Assembly (NCBI GenBank): GCA_003150615.1 | Contig: QALN01000002.1 | Span: 62,001-126,000 of the forward strand | Direction of reading: 5' to 3' | DNA: 64,000 bases | Source of the DNA: Flavobacteriales bacterium | GTDB lineage: Bacteria > Bacteroidota > Bacteroidia > Flavobacteriales > UBA1820 | Part shown: positions 1-9,500 of the stretch, piece after piece | How the letters are laid out: the number at the start of each line of letters is the position of its first letter | How positions within the stretch are numbered: the first letter of the stretch is position 1 | The notes under the pieces: generated by a model | Seen by the model: the letters and a program-made list of their open reading frames with translations, nothing else | Told to the model about the DNA's origin: nothing | The model's database searches: none | Translations under genes and position numbers: made by a program

Positions 1-1
1 T

Positions 2-100
2 TATATCTATGATAAGATAAAGGAAAGAACGGGATTAAGTACCAGATATATTAGTAGGATATTGAATCATACTAGGAGGAAAGATCTTAGATTCATCTAA
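2..100 (+). CDS. C-terminal end of a gene entering from the left, HTH-like
   Basis: Only the last 32 codons, ending in TAA, are visible. The tail is basic and holds a helix-turn-helix-like stretch (TGLSTRYISRILNHTRR), so a small DNA-binding or packaging-related protein is possible. The rest of the gene lies outside the window and the family cannot be named. A bidirectional terminator follows directly. Confidence 0.5.
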   Translation, partial: YIYDKIKERTGLSTRYISRILNHTRRKDLRFI

Positions 101-111
101 TCGTAACAAAA

Positions 112-136
112 AGGAGAGATTATATAAGCCTCTCCT
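112..136. terminator. Bidirectional intrinsic terminator
   Basis: A 7-bp stem (AGGAGAG with CTCTCCT) has A-residues on its left and a run of seven T on its right. It lies between two convergent genes, so it can serve both strands. Confidence 0.8.
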
Positions 137-146
137 TTTTTTATTG

Positions 147-581
147 TCAACAAGATCCACTTCCTTGACCATCCTCATAATAAGCATAAGCTCCAGATGA
201 TATCCCGTAGTTGGTTGTTGTAGAATCAGAAAAAGTTCCTGATCCGGAAGGAATAGGGACTATTCTTGTCTCATACTCCCATTGACCATTCGTTTTTTTG
301 TATCCTATAGTCATCCTAGACGTCTTTTCCGATCCACATGGATTATTATATTGTATGGTGTAATTTATCGTCTTCCCGCTTCCGCTAGACGTCGTTACAC
401 TAGCGCTCCATGTTTTGGGGCAATCGCATTCCATAGCGTTGGCTTTTTCCTGCGCTAGTCTCTGTGCGTCAGCCTGTGCCGCGGCGGTAAGTGCGGCCTT
501 ATCACCGTTACACTCACACCAAAACTTGCCAAATATTTCTTGAATAAGGATGAAATTATTATATTTGCGACATGAAAACAA
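147..581 (-). CDS. Orphan antisense gene, DUF5977-like/adhesin-type protein
   Basis: A small protein of up to 144 residues, alone on the - strand inside the + strand late block. The middle is Ala-rich helix (AAAQADAQRLAQEKANAM) followed by Cys-Asp-Cys and a Ser/Thr/Gly-rich beta-type C-terminus ending in GQGSGSC. This resembles the C-terminal DUF5977-like repeats of Bacteroidetes surface and fibre proteins, recalled from memory. The longest start overlaps the divergent promoter and start region of the next gene, so the true start may lie further in. It may be the 3' remnant of a larger fibre gene. Confidence 0.5.
   Translation of the reverse strand: MFSCRKYNNFILIQEIFGKFWCECNGDKAALTAAAQADAQRLAQEKANAMECDCPKTWSASVTTSSGSGKTINYTIQYNNPCGSEKTSRMTIGYKKTNGQWEYETRIVPIPSGSGTFSDSTTTNYGISSGAYAYYEDGQGSGSC
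560..567 (+). promoter_or_regulatory. Bacteroidetes-type -7 box TATATTTG
   Basis: Exact match to TAnnTTTG. It lies only 4 nt before the ATG at 572, which argues that the downstream ATG at 632 is the real start of the next gene. Confidence 0.55.
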
Positions 582-631
582 AGTCGTTTAAAATACTTGA
601 TCAATACTTTCTTCGGTTCTACAGGTCTATT

Positions 632-1039
632 ATGTCTAAGAACGGAAAGAGAAGGAAACATACGATCGTGGACAAGAATGATATTCTCGAATGTCAGTCG
701 TTGATCTGGAAAGTCATACGTGATAAGTACTTAGATAATGAGGGCGGGGTTTATATAAATAACATCGGTTATCTATGTCATAAGATTAATCCCAACCGTA
801 AGATATATCTGAATAAACTTACCGGGACTATAAACAGGCGTGGGACAGGTGGATATTCTTACGTCCATACGTGTATGGATTTTATGCCGAGGAATAAGTA
901 TTTTCATTTATATATCTCTCCAGCATTAAACAAGGAGTGTAGGATGGCTATGGAGTCTGGAAGGAGATATAAGTTCTTGTACCGGGAAGTTGAATCGGAA
1001 AGTAAGGTATTTGGAGTTAAATGGGTTTATAAGCTGTAG
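632..1039 (+). CDS. Conserved phage protein of the connector region, unknown function
   Basis: A 135-residue basic protein (start MSKNGKRRKHTIV); an in-frame ATG at 572 would add 20 residues but sits almost on the promoter. The segment GGVYINNIGYLCHKI followed by a basic RR-rich part loosely recalls the HU/IHF-like arm fold that crAss-like phages encode near their connector genes. That is a guess. It lies directly upstream of the ring-like protein and ends in TAG with a back-up TGA four codons later. Confidence 0.6.
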   Translation: MSKNGKRRKHTIVDKNDILECQSLIWKVIRDKYLDNEGGVYINNIGYLCHKINPNRKIYLNKLTGTINRRGTGGYSYVHTCMDFMPRNKYFHLYISPALNKECRMAMESGRRYKFLYREVESESKVFGVKWVYKL

Positions 1040-1107
1040 AAGTTTCTATGATCCAGTTAGCTCGTGAGGGTAGACTAGATTTTTTTTGTATCACGGATTC
1101 AAATACA

Positions 1108-1115
1108 TATCTTTG
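1108..1115 (+). promoter_or_regulatory. -7 box TATCTTTG
   Basis: TAnnTTTG match with the usual 16-nt spacing to the ATG at 1132. This decides the start of the ring-like gene, because the longer reading frame from 1048 would place the promoter inside coding sequence. Confidence 0.65.
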
Positions 1116-1131
1116 TGCAAAAGACTTGAAT

Positions 1132-2016
1132 ATGACAATAAAAGGCTTATTGGCCGAGATCAAGGCCGATTTACATAAATACGACGATAGCGGAGCTATA
1201 GACACCTCGTCTGTTTATAGGTGGGCTGAGATAGCTTTAAAAAGGTTTGGGGGTGTTATAGCCGTCATGTCCGAGGCGGTTGTAAAGACCAGCAACAAAC
1301 AGGCGGTATTACCTTCCGATTTCTTCGACATGCTTGACGCCTATAGGTGTGAGCCTCTTGTCTGTGAGATTCCGGGGGGCGATAAGGCTAAGGCTGACCT
1401 CCAACACGAGATCGGCTGGGTCGAGCGCACGGAGCGCGGGTTTCGTTGGAACTCCTGCACGGAGTGCTGTAAGGAGGAGTTTGAGAAGACAATCACGGAG
1501 AAGATATATATCGGGTCTCACGAGGTTCGCTTCCATTACCATCACCCCGTAAGGCTGTCTATAGGTCGTGGGTTGAGACGTGATTGCGCCGCCGACAAGT
1601 ATCGGGATAAATATGCTTGGGATAATTATGATATAACTATATCCGGCAATACTATGTATACCGGGTTTGATGGATTTATTTACATCATATATCGTGCTAC
1701 ACCCAAGGATGATGACGGTCTCCCGTATATACCTGAAACGGCGTTAGGTTATCTTGAGGATTATGTCGAGACGTATATCAAGATGAAGATCTTCGAGAAC
1801 GCCGCCGTTAATGGCTTGATACAAGGCGCTGGTGACGCTTACAAATTATACGCTCAGCAAGAACCGGGTAAGTTCGCTAGGGCTATGAAGGAGCTTAAGA
1901 TGTCGATGATTACCTTGAATGATTATCGGGAACTGGCTGAGGATAATAGGAGGAGGATGTTGTCTTATGAGCGGATGTGGCCTAACGCTTTTGATAAGTA
2001 TATTAAAATGGTTTAA
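1132..2016 (+). CDS. Ring/tail-tubular-like head-tail connection protein (inferred)
   Basis: 294 residues starting MTIKGLLAEIKADL. The N-terminus has the pattern of crAss-like ring or tail-tubular (P22 gp4-like) proteins: a helical stretch, then SSVYRWAEIALKRFG, then a beta-rich middle with aromatic pairs (YDITISGNTMYTGFDGF) and a helical C-terminus. Such proteins line the head-tail channel. The position, just upstream of the muzzle-like giant, fits. A pair of cysteines (SCTECC) lies near residue 119. The family call is by remembered pattern and gene order, not by search. Confidence 0.6.
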   Translation: MTIKGLLAEIKADLHKYDDSGAIDTSSVYRWAEIALKRFGGVIAVMSEAVVKTSNKQAVLPSDFFDMLDAYRCEPLVCEIPGGDKAKADLQHEIGWVERTERGFRWNSCTECCKEEFEKTITEKIYIGSHEVRFHYHHPVRLSIGRGLRRDCAADKYRDKYAWDNYDITISGNTMYTGFDGFIYIIYRATPKDDDGLPYIPETALGYLEDYVETYIKMKIFENAAVNGLIQGAGDAYKLYAQQEPGKFARAMKELKMSMITLNDYRELAEDNRRRMLSYERMWPNAFDKYIKMV

Positions 2017-2030
2017 CAAAATACGATGAT

Positions 2031-2750
2031 ATGGCAGATTGGATGCATTTAGATAAGATAAGTGGTACTGGTCCCGCTGAGGTTAAGGTTACCGCTGATG
2101 TTAACGAGACCGGTGAGATACGGGAAGTTACGTTTAAGGTGATTAAAGAAAGCACCAAGGAAGAAAAGACGTTCGTGTGCAGGCAGGAGTCGGTTCCGGT
2201 GGTGATCATCCCTGAGTTCGATTTCCTTGTGCTTAGGTATATCTGGGCTGACGAGGACGGCATTGACTTCGACACGGCAACCGGCTTCGACAACACCGGC
2301 CTCCCGGACGTGGACGGCAAGCTGGTTGGTTGGAGTAAACAGTACCAGACCACGCAGGAGCGGGTAGGTGATTATCTTATCCACGGTGGTGATAACATGG
2401 AATCAGGTAATGAGGCAGCTTTGATCCAGATGGGGCCGTTATTGGATGGCGATAATTACGATAAATTACCTCTTGAGATCAGATGTGGTATATACGGCAA
2501 CTGGTATGGCGGTCGAGAAAGAGGGAATGTAACTATCAAATTTACAGCTTATAAGGGCGGAACGATGGAGAAACGTGGATATGATTTTGTCAACATAGGA
2601 GGTGAGGAGGTTTATACCGGTGATGCCCCTACTAACGTATCCGCTCACGGCGAGGATAATTGGCAAAATATAAAGACCTTGTATTCTAAGGTAGGTACGA
2701 TGATTTATAACAAGGAGTCTCGTGACTGTATTGTAAGAATAGGTGAGTGA
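2031..2750 (+). CDS. Virion protein with BACON-like N-terminal beta domain
   Basis: 239 residues, acidic. Residues about 10-55 (from GPAEVKVTADVNETGE to FVCRQES) show the strand pattern of BACON-like domains, which are frequent in Bacteroidetes surface proteins and crAss-like virions. The C-terminal part has a lectin-like mix of Gly, Tyr and Trp. It starts 14 bases after the ring-like gene and probably shares its transcript; a strong terminator follows. A tail or collar appendage is likely, but the exact place in the virion is unknown. Confidence 0.5.
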   Translation: MADWMHLDKISGTGPAEVKVTADVNETGEIREVTFKVIKESTKEEKTFVCRQESVPVVIIPEFDFLVLRYIWADEDGIDFDTATGFDNTGLPDVDGKLVGWSKQYQTTQERVGDYLIHGGDNMESGNEAALIQMGPLLDGDNYDKLPLEIRCGIYGNWYGGRERGNVTIKFTAYKGGTMEKRGYDFVNIGGEEVYTGDAPTNVSAHGEDNWQNIKTLYSKVGTMIYNKESRDCIVRIGE

Positions 2751-2783
2751 TTATTCTTTTTCATAATACAAATATCTATCAGT

Positions 2784-2807
2784 TCTCTCGTCCGTGAGGA
2801 TGGGGGA
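2784..2807 (+). terminator. Intrinsic terminator with GTGA tetraloop
   Basis: A 10-bp stem with G-U pairs is closed by a GTGA loop (the core reads GTCC-GTGA-GGAT) and followed by GTTTTTATTTTTTTT. It ends the connector transcript. Confidence 0.75.
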
Positions 2808-2870
2808 GTTTTTATTTTTTTTAGTCCTTCGCTTATGACATATTTGATCTTTTATTGCACAGAAATAATC

Positions 2871-2878
2871 TAGCTTTG
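2871..2878 (+). promoter_or_regulatory. -7 box TAGCTTTG
   Basis: TAnnTTTG match, 15 nt before the ATG at 2894. Confidence 0.65.
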
Positions 2879-2893
2879 CCAAAAACTAGTATT

Positions 2894-3394
2894 ATGATTA
2901 CATTGAATGATGTCAATAACGAACTCCATGTCCGGTTATATATACTGGAGGTGCTTAAGGATTATATAAGAGATGATGATTTCGATGGTCTTGTAGATAA
3001 GGCGTTGGATTTTGTCATGGAAGGCGTTTCTATACCTAAGGCTCCGGCCAAGGATACCACCATGAGTGACATATCAAAGAGCGTTTTGGCCTTGGTAGCG
3101 GGTGCTGGATTAGATGAGAGGCTAAGCAAAAGCTCTTTAGAGTTAGCTTACGATAGGTGTAAGATGAGGTACGTATTCGATCCTCGAAATCGGGATATGC
3201 ACGGTGTAGTCGTAGGTTATTCCAATGACTTTAATAGTCTGGTCGCTGTGTGTGATGAGGGATCAAAGAAAGGGGTGGACAAAGGATCTACTGATTTTGT
3301 GGACGTCAATGAGAGATACGTGACTAACGGGTTCTTCTACATATCCGTAGAGGACGCCGACAAGCAATCAAGCTACATGGGGAAAAATCCATAA
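2894..3394 (+). CDS. Unknown virion-region protein
   Basis: 166 residues starting MITLNDVNNELHVRLYILEVL; the start is fixed by the promoter just upstream. The N-terminal half is helical, and the C-terminal half has short strands and ends in DKQSSYMGKNP. I do not recognise a family. It is transcribed alone between two terminators and lies between the connector block and the muzzle-like giant, so a minor tail or assembly role is plausible. Confidence 0.55.
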   Translation: MITLNDVNNELHVRLYILEVLKDYIRDDDFDGLVDKALDFVMEGVSIPKAPAKDTTMSDISKSVLALVAGAGLDERLSKSSLELAYDRCKMRYVFDPRNRDMHGVVVGYSNDFNSLVAVCDEGSKKGVDKGSTDFVDVNERYVTNGFFYISVEDADKQSSYMGKNP

Positions 3395-3448
3395 TTATTA
3401 TGTTTTTGTATTTTCATTAGGGGTAAACGTTGCAAAGTGTTTAGATTT

Positions 3449-3476
3449 TCCTTCTGGCTTGTAAGAGTCAGAAGGA
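3449..3476 (+). terminator. Intrinsic terminator
   Basis: An 8-bp stem (TCCTTCTG with CAGAAGGA), extended inside by G-U pairs, then TTTTCTATTTTT. Confidence 0.75.
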
Positions 3477-3529
3477 TTTTCTATTTTTGTGCGATTTGAA
3501 TGTCTTGCATAATACGTACAGTTTATTAG

Positions 3530-3561
3530 AATCCGCCACATAAGTGATTATCCGGCGGATT
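3530..3561 (+). repeat. Inverted repeat overlapping the late giant's promoter region
   Basis: AATCCGCC at 3530-3537 pairs with GGCGGATT at 3554-3561, immediately upstream of the -7 box at 3565. It has no U-tract, so an operator or activator site is as likely as an RNA hairpin. Confidence 0.45.
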
Positions 3562-3564
3562 TGC

Positions 3565-3572
3565 TATATTTG
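3565..3572 (+). promoter_or_regulatory. -7 box TATATTTG
   Basis: TAnnTTTG match 16 nt before the GTG at 3589. The same spacing at sister genes supports that GTG as the true start of the giant gene. Confidence 0.65.
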
Positions 3573-3588
3573 CGAAAAACATAACATC

Positions 3589-6500
3589 GTGCAGAATAAT
3601 TCTAATATAGCGGTTCCCGATTCCGGGATGAACAGGGATAAGCATCCACAGGACCTATCCCCGTCTGAGTACAGTTTCGCCTTGAACGCTACCATAGAGG
3701 GTGACGATGGGAGTCAGCTTAAGATTCAGAACGAGCCTAGCACCCTTTTATGTAAGCGATTTGATGGCTATAAGGTTATTGGGTATAAGAATGATATAGC
3801 TGGTGATAACACTTATTTCTTTCTGGTGAATCCTGATAACAACACCTCTAAGATCACGTTCATGAGGTCATTGGATTATGTCAAGACCGTAGAGGATCAA
3901 TTAGCGGGATCAGGGAAAGATATTCATCGTATCCTTGGCGAGAGGCTTGAGGAGTCGGATGGTCGTTTCGATGAGATATGTGATTTGATGGAGGTGTTGA
4001 TAGAGGATGGGACCGATGACCCTTGTCTTAACTTTTCCATTCATCACCCGATCTTTGATATAGAGATCAAGGATGAGAAGTGTGGTAAGGTGATATACTG
4101 GACTGATGGATATAACCCCCAGCGATATGTTATGGTTGACAAGGCACTTAATCCGGATGATGATGGTGACTTCTGGTATCATTATCATGGATATAAGACA
4201 TGTGGGGATGATAAGCCAATAGAGAGGTGTAGGCTGGCTTGCGAGAAGCTACTGGTATTCCCGCTGCTGACGGCCCCGTGCGTGGAGCCTGAGGTCGTGG
4301 AGTTCGGGGGAAGCCTGCGTGCCGGGACCTACCAGTTCTGCGTGGCGTTGTGCGATGAGTTCGGGATAGAGAAGACCGGATATTGCTCATTGACCAACCC
4401 TATCATGATATTCGATCGTCAGGATATAGTCATTCGTGATGGCTTATGGGGCAAATCAACCAACATGGGTATCCGGCTTACTGTATCCAATATAGATAAG
4501 CAGGTATCTCATTATAAGGTAGGTGTTATACAGAACACCGTTGGATATAATGGCGAGCAAAGCCCGGTTCTTGAGTATTTCATAGAAGGTATACATCCGA
4601 TAACGGAAAGGACCATCTATTACCTTACGGATCAGTATAGCGAGCGTACGACCATGGAGAAGTTATCCAAGGAAATACCGGTATATAAGACAGCCAGAGG
4701 CATGACGTCTGTCGGGAATCGTCTTCTTCAATACGGCTTGACCGTGGAGAATGAATGGAATCTTCAACCGGTCGTTAACTTCTTGGGTCATTTCGTTAAA
4801 TGGCAGACATCTATAGCCACGGAGAATTTGTATAAAGACGGTGTGGCTTGCTCTAAATACGCCTCTTTCATGCGTGACGAGGTATATCCGTTGGGTATAA
4901 GATTCTTTACCAATACGGGATACAGGACAGCTAGATTCCCGCTTATCCCTCGTCCGGCCACAAGGGAGGAGATGGAGGTTATCGTTGATGAGGACGGTAA
5001 CTCTGACGACCTGTCGGCTGCGTCGGTGCTGGAGAACAACCCGCAGTGCGCCGGGAACAGCCGCCGTCATCTTTGGCAGTTTAAGAATACGGCAAAGATC
5101 ATAAACGACCCGTCTTGGGGATTTGATGGTTTTGGAGGAGAATGCAAGAATCAGCTAGATGTCAAGCAACTCAGATATGTAGAGCAGGAATATGCCACGG
5201 TAGGAGAGACCCAATTCGTTATCAACACAATGGGGGAAGATGTTACGGTAGATGATGTTATTGATTATATTGCTGACAATATAGAGAATCTGTGTGATCT
5301 TATAGAATCCAATGTAGGCATTACTGACGAGTTATGTGCGGCTATATCGTTACCTGAGGATCAAGATGGTATAAAGGCTCCCGATTTCCCTAGTGGATGT
5401 GACGATATCGAGAGGATAGAGACCAGGACTATATTGGATAAAAACTCTTTGGTGGATTCTAGGATTGATTTTACATATAAGTTAGCTAGTGATTATACGG
5501 AGACAGAGCCTACTACATTTATACAAAGTAATGCTGAGTCTCAAAGGAAGTTTTCTGTATTGTGTGATTTTGATAATTACTCTAGTGGAGGCAAGAATAT
5601 CATAGATCTGGTTCAAGAATGGCTGGATGGTCAGGATGAGGACAAATTCCCGTCTGATATAGATTCTTCCGCCTTGGTCTTGTGTCAGGATATGTCTAAT
5701 GTCCGGCAGTTATATGATGAGGGTATATGTACTAATGGGTGTTCGGTAGGTGATCCTTACGTGAATCCTACTATTAATGATGTTCAACTACCCACGTTCC
5801 AAGGAGATAGGTCATTGGGTAAATGTACGTTCTTATTCCAAGGCGATGGGTGGGAAGGCAAGAAGCATACCGAGACTATGCTTGATATATTGATGGATTC
5901 AATGAAAAAGTACTTCCCTCAATATGAGAGTCAGTTTGGTATTGAGAACGCCATGTGTCTTTTTGGTGATGGTGATAACTCTAAGTTCAATACCGGCATA
6001 TCTACTGATTGGGAAGATCGTGTGTCTGTGCAGAATGATATTGACGCCAAGACCAATTGGTTCGGTAGAAGCAACTTGACTTATTTCAAGTTCTATCCAC
6101 ATGTATCCTCATACGCCAGATGGGTGGAGTTGGATTACGAAAAATACGTAAGCGGTTTATCCGATCCTGATAACGGTATTATGTATATAGAGATGATGGG
6201 TAACTATAATTATCCGATCGGTGACTCATCATCATACAACAAGGTTCGTATAACATTTTTCTCGGATAAGGAAGGTACCGTGGCTCCTAATCCTTTGGCT
6301 AATGATGCCAAGAAAGGTGTTATAGTGAATTACGTGGGTCATAAGATATTTATGATGCCAAAGTACTTGTTCTGGAATGATGACAAGACTACTTTCCATA
6401 AGATATATGTTTGTATTGAGCCAGCGGTATGCGTGTTCTTCACCGGTTTCGCCATGAGGCAGGACATGAAGGAACTTGCAGGATTCTATACGGCTGGCAC

Positions 6501-9500
6501 CGCCATTTTCCCTGCCCCGTTCTGTTTTGGCATTCGGCCACTGGAGGTGAAATACGTATTCTTCTTTACGAAAGAACTGAAATTAAGGAGATTTGTCACA
6601 TATGAGGCGAAATGCATCTCATGTGGAGATAAACCCGCTGATTGTGCTCCTAGACCTTATCAGTATGGTGATTTTGGTTATTGGGAATCTATCAATAAGT
6701 ATCCGGCTAATTTTGAGTTGTATGATTCAAGTAAGATCGGGATATCGTCGGGAGGATCGAAGAGGAAGGATATAATAGATTCTTTGACGAAATACTATGG
6801 GTCTCCTAAATCCGTTGAGGGTAAGTCTTACTTCACTGGTAATGGGGATAACGCTGAGTACCCCAATACGTCAACCACATTTTGTCAGAAACCTATACGT
6901 CATTACAAGTTCCCGGATAACTCTGTCGCTCCTTTTATGGGTAATCCGTCTCAACTGACCGGTCAATATGGAGTTGACTCCTATATTTATCCTATGGGGG
7001 TGATGCTTGATGACGATATCGTTAATGAGTTTCTGGATATAGCGGTAGAGAATGGCCTTATAGATAAGGATAGAAGGGATTCCATAATAGGATATGAGTT
7101 GTATAGGGGCGATAGGACATTGGATAAGAGCGTTATCGGTACCGGTCTGGCTTATGATATGTTTAAGTACGATGATCCCGACGGATCGGCTAACCTTTAT
7201 CCTAATTATCCTTACAATGATTTGTCTGATGATATGTATATCTATAAGGATATTAATCGTGAGAATTTTATAACGCATCCGTTTAACAGGAAGGGTAATA
7301 TCTGGTATTCATTCTTAAGCCCTGATATTGCCTTCAACAAGCCTGATGCTCCCACTGAGTGCCTTGTTGATGGTTATCAATTAGGTAAATCCTCCGGTAT
7401 ATTCAGGGAGGTGGAGGATCACCCTAAATGGACGATATTAGGAAGTAAGGCTTATAGTATGGCAACGTCATTGGCTACGGTGGAGGCTATGGCTAATTTA
7501 ATATCCGCTATAGCTGAATATACATATCAATCGGCGTCCCAACAATATGTCGGTGGAGGCGTGTTTTTTTTAGCCAACCCTGTCGGCATAGCGCTGACGG
7601 CTATCCGTCTGGCTACAGGTATCGCCAAGGCTACCTCCCAGTCTGTCGTGGATATAGGGAAGTACAGGTATCAGTGGTTAACGGCCTTGATAGATAGGGG
7701 ACCTAGATGGAATTACGCTTATTATTATACTTCTGTCGCTCATTATAATCTATTTTACCAAAAAACAGGGGCATCAGAGTTGCGTGGATTATCTACGGCT
7801 AAGTATATTAAAAGCGGATTGTATCCGGTAACGGATATCTCATCACAAGGGAAAGTAGTAGGCGGTAAGCCTATAGTTGTAAATAATCTCGATCGTGAGC
7901 ATTCGTTGTTCATGTCATTTGGTATGGATAAGTATATGCTTGAATATCCGGAGTTGGTTTCAAGTTATGATACCAGCCGTATTCAGGATGAGTGTAATAT
8001 TCGTAACGATGAGATGGCTGGTATGACGCCTCATTTTATGACACGTGAATCTTTCGTATCCTGCCCCTATATGAGGATAAAGAAATATTCTCCAGCTCAA
8101 TACGGACAGATAGAGGATATCAGGTGGGTGTCGTTAGGCGGGTGCGGGTTGATGGATGAGGATAAGCGTAAACCTGTTTTTGGAGGTGATGTGTTTATAT
8201 CCAGATTCTCGCTTAAAAGAAAAATGCCTATGTTTTACTTGACCCAGTTTGGTCAGGGAGATATGATACCATTCCCTTACTACGACTATAGGAATATCGG
8301 GTATCCACGTTATTTTGTTAATTATGATACCGGAGAGGATTATCTTAATAAGACTGACACAGATACTGGATCGCTATATTCGTTCCCTAGCCGTAAGAGT
8401 GCTTATGAGATGGCTTGCAAGACCGGGGATATGTATCTTAGTGGTCGTTTCTTTCTGTATTTTTACGGCATACCTCAGTTTTTAGTGGAGTCTGAGATTA
8501 ATTGTAATTTCCGTATAGCTGGACCTGAGCCTTATGAGGGTTTCTATCCAGAAGTAGGGGATTATATATCATGGACCCAAGAGCGTAATGTCCCTATATC
8601 AAGGGATAATGTGTTTAAGATGAGTCCTGTGTACAAGAATCGTTTTACGCTAGGCGGAAGGTCATTACCAGAGACGTATGATAGCAATTTTTGGGACTGC
8701 GCCTACCAAAGACCCAACGGCGTCATATGGAGCACCGCCGACGTTTCGGAGAACGGCATGACCGACCCTTGGCTGTCGTACAAGCCTATGGATTACCATG
8801 AGTTCAAGACCTCATTTGGGAAACTCATAAGCATGAAGGGGATAGAGTCGGATCAGATATTAGCCCGCTTCGAGAATCAGGTAGGGTTGTACAACGCCAT
8901 AGACGTGTTGGCGGAGAGAATATCCCCGGAGAATAGCGAACTAGGGACAGGTGGTCTTTTCGCCTCTCGTGGTATCGAGTATAATAATACGACGTTAGGA
9001 TATTCCGGGACCCAGAGCCGGGATATGATCAGTTGTGAATTTGGGCATTTTTGGGTCGATTTAAGGCGTGGTCAGGTATTCAAGGTAGATTCTAATGGCA
9101 GGAATCTTACGGAGGTCACACCGGGGCTTAGAAACTGGTTTAAGGAGCATCTTCAGATGAAGATCATCCGTAGCCGGATATATAACGCCGATACGGATGC
9201 TGAGCTGTCTTATTATGATATCGATAACAAGTTCTTTGGTATAGGTCTGTCTATGGGTTGGGATAATCGTTTCAAGAGGGTATTGATAACCAAGAGGGAT
9301 TACATGCCGGTAGGGAATCCAAGCGAGTACCAATTCAGGGGAGGCCGGTTCTACAGGAACGGGCGGGCGGTGGAGCTACAGGACGCCAGCCATTTCACGG
9401 ACGTCTCTTTTACCGTTGGATATAATTGTTTGAAGGGTGAGTGGAAATCATATTTATCGTACACCCCGGATTATTATATCGAGCATCAACATTATTTCCA

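Noticed and set aside
1048..1131. Longer N-terminus for the ring-like protein
   Set aside because: It would include a perfect -7 box and code for a non-conserved segment; ATG 1132 has the standard promoter spacing.
3544..3588. Upstream GTG start for the muzzle-like giant
   Set aside because: The segment covers the promoter and an inverted repeat; GTG 3589 has the same 16-nt spacing as sister genes.
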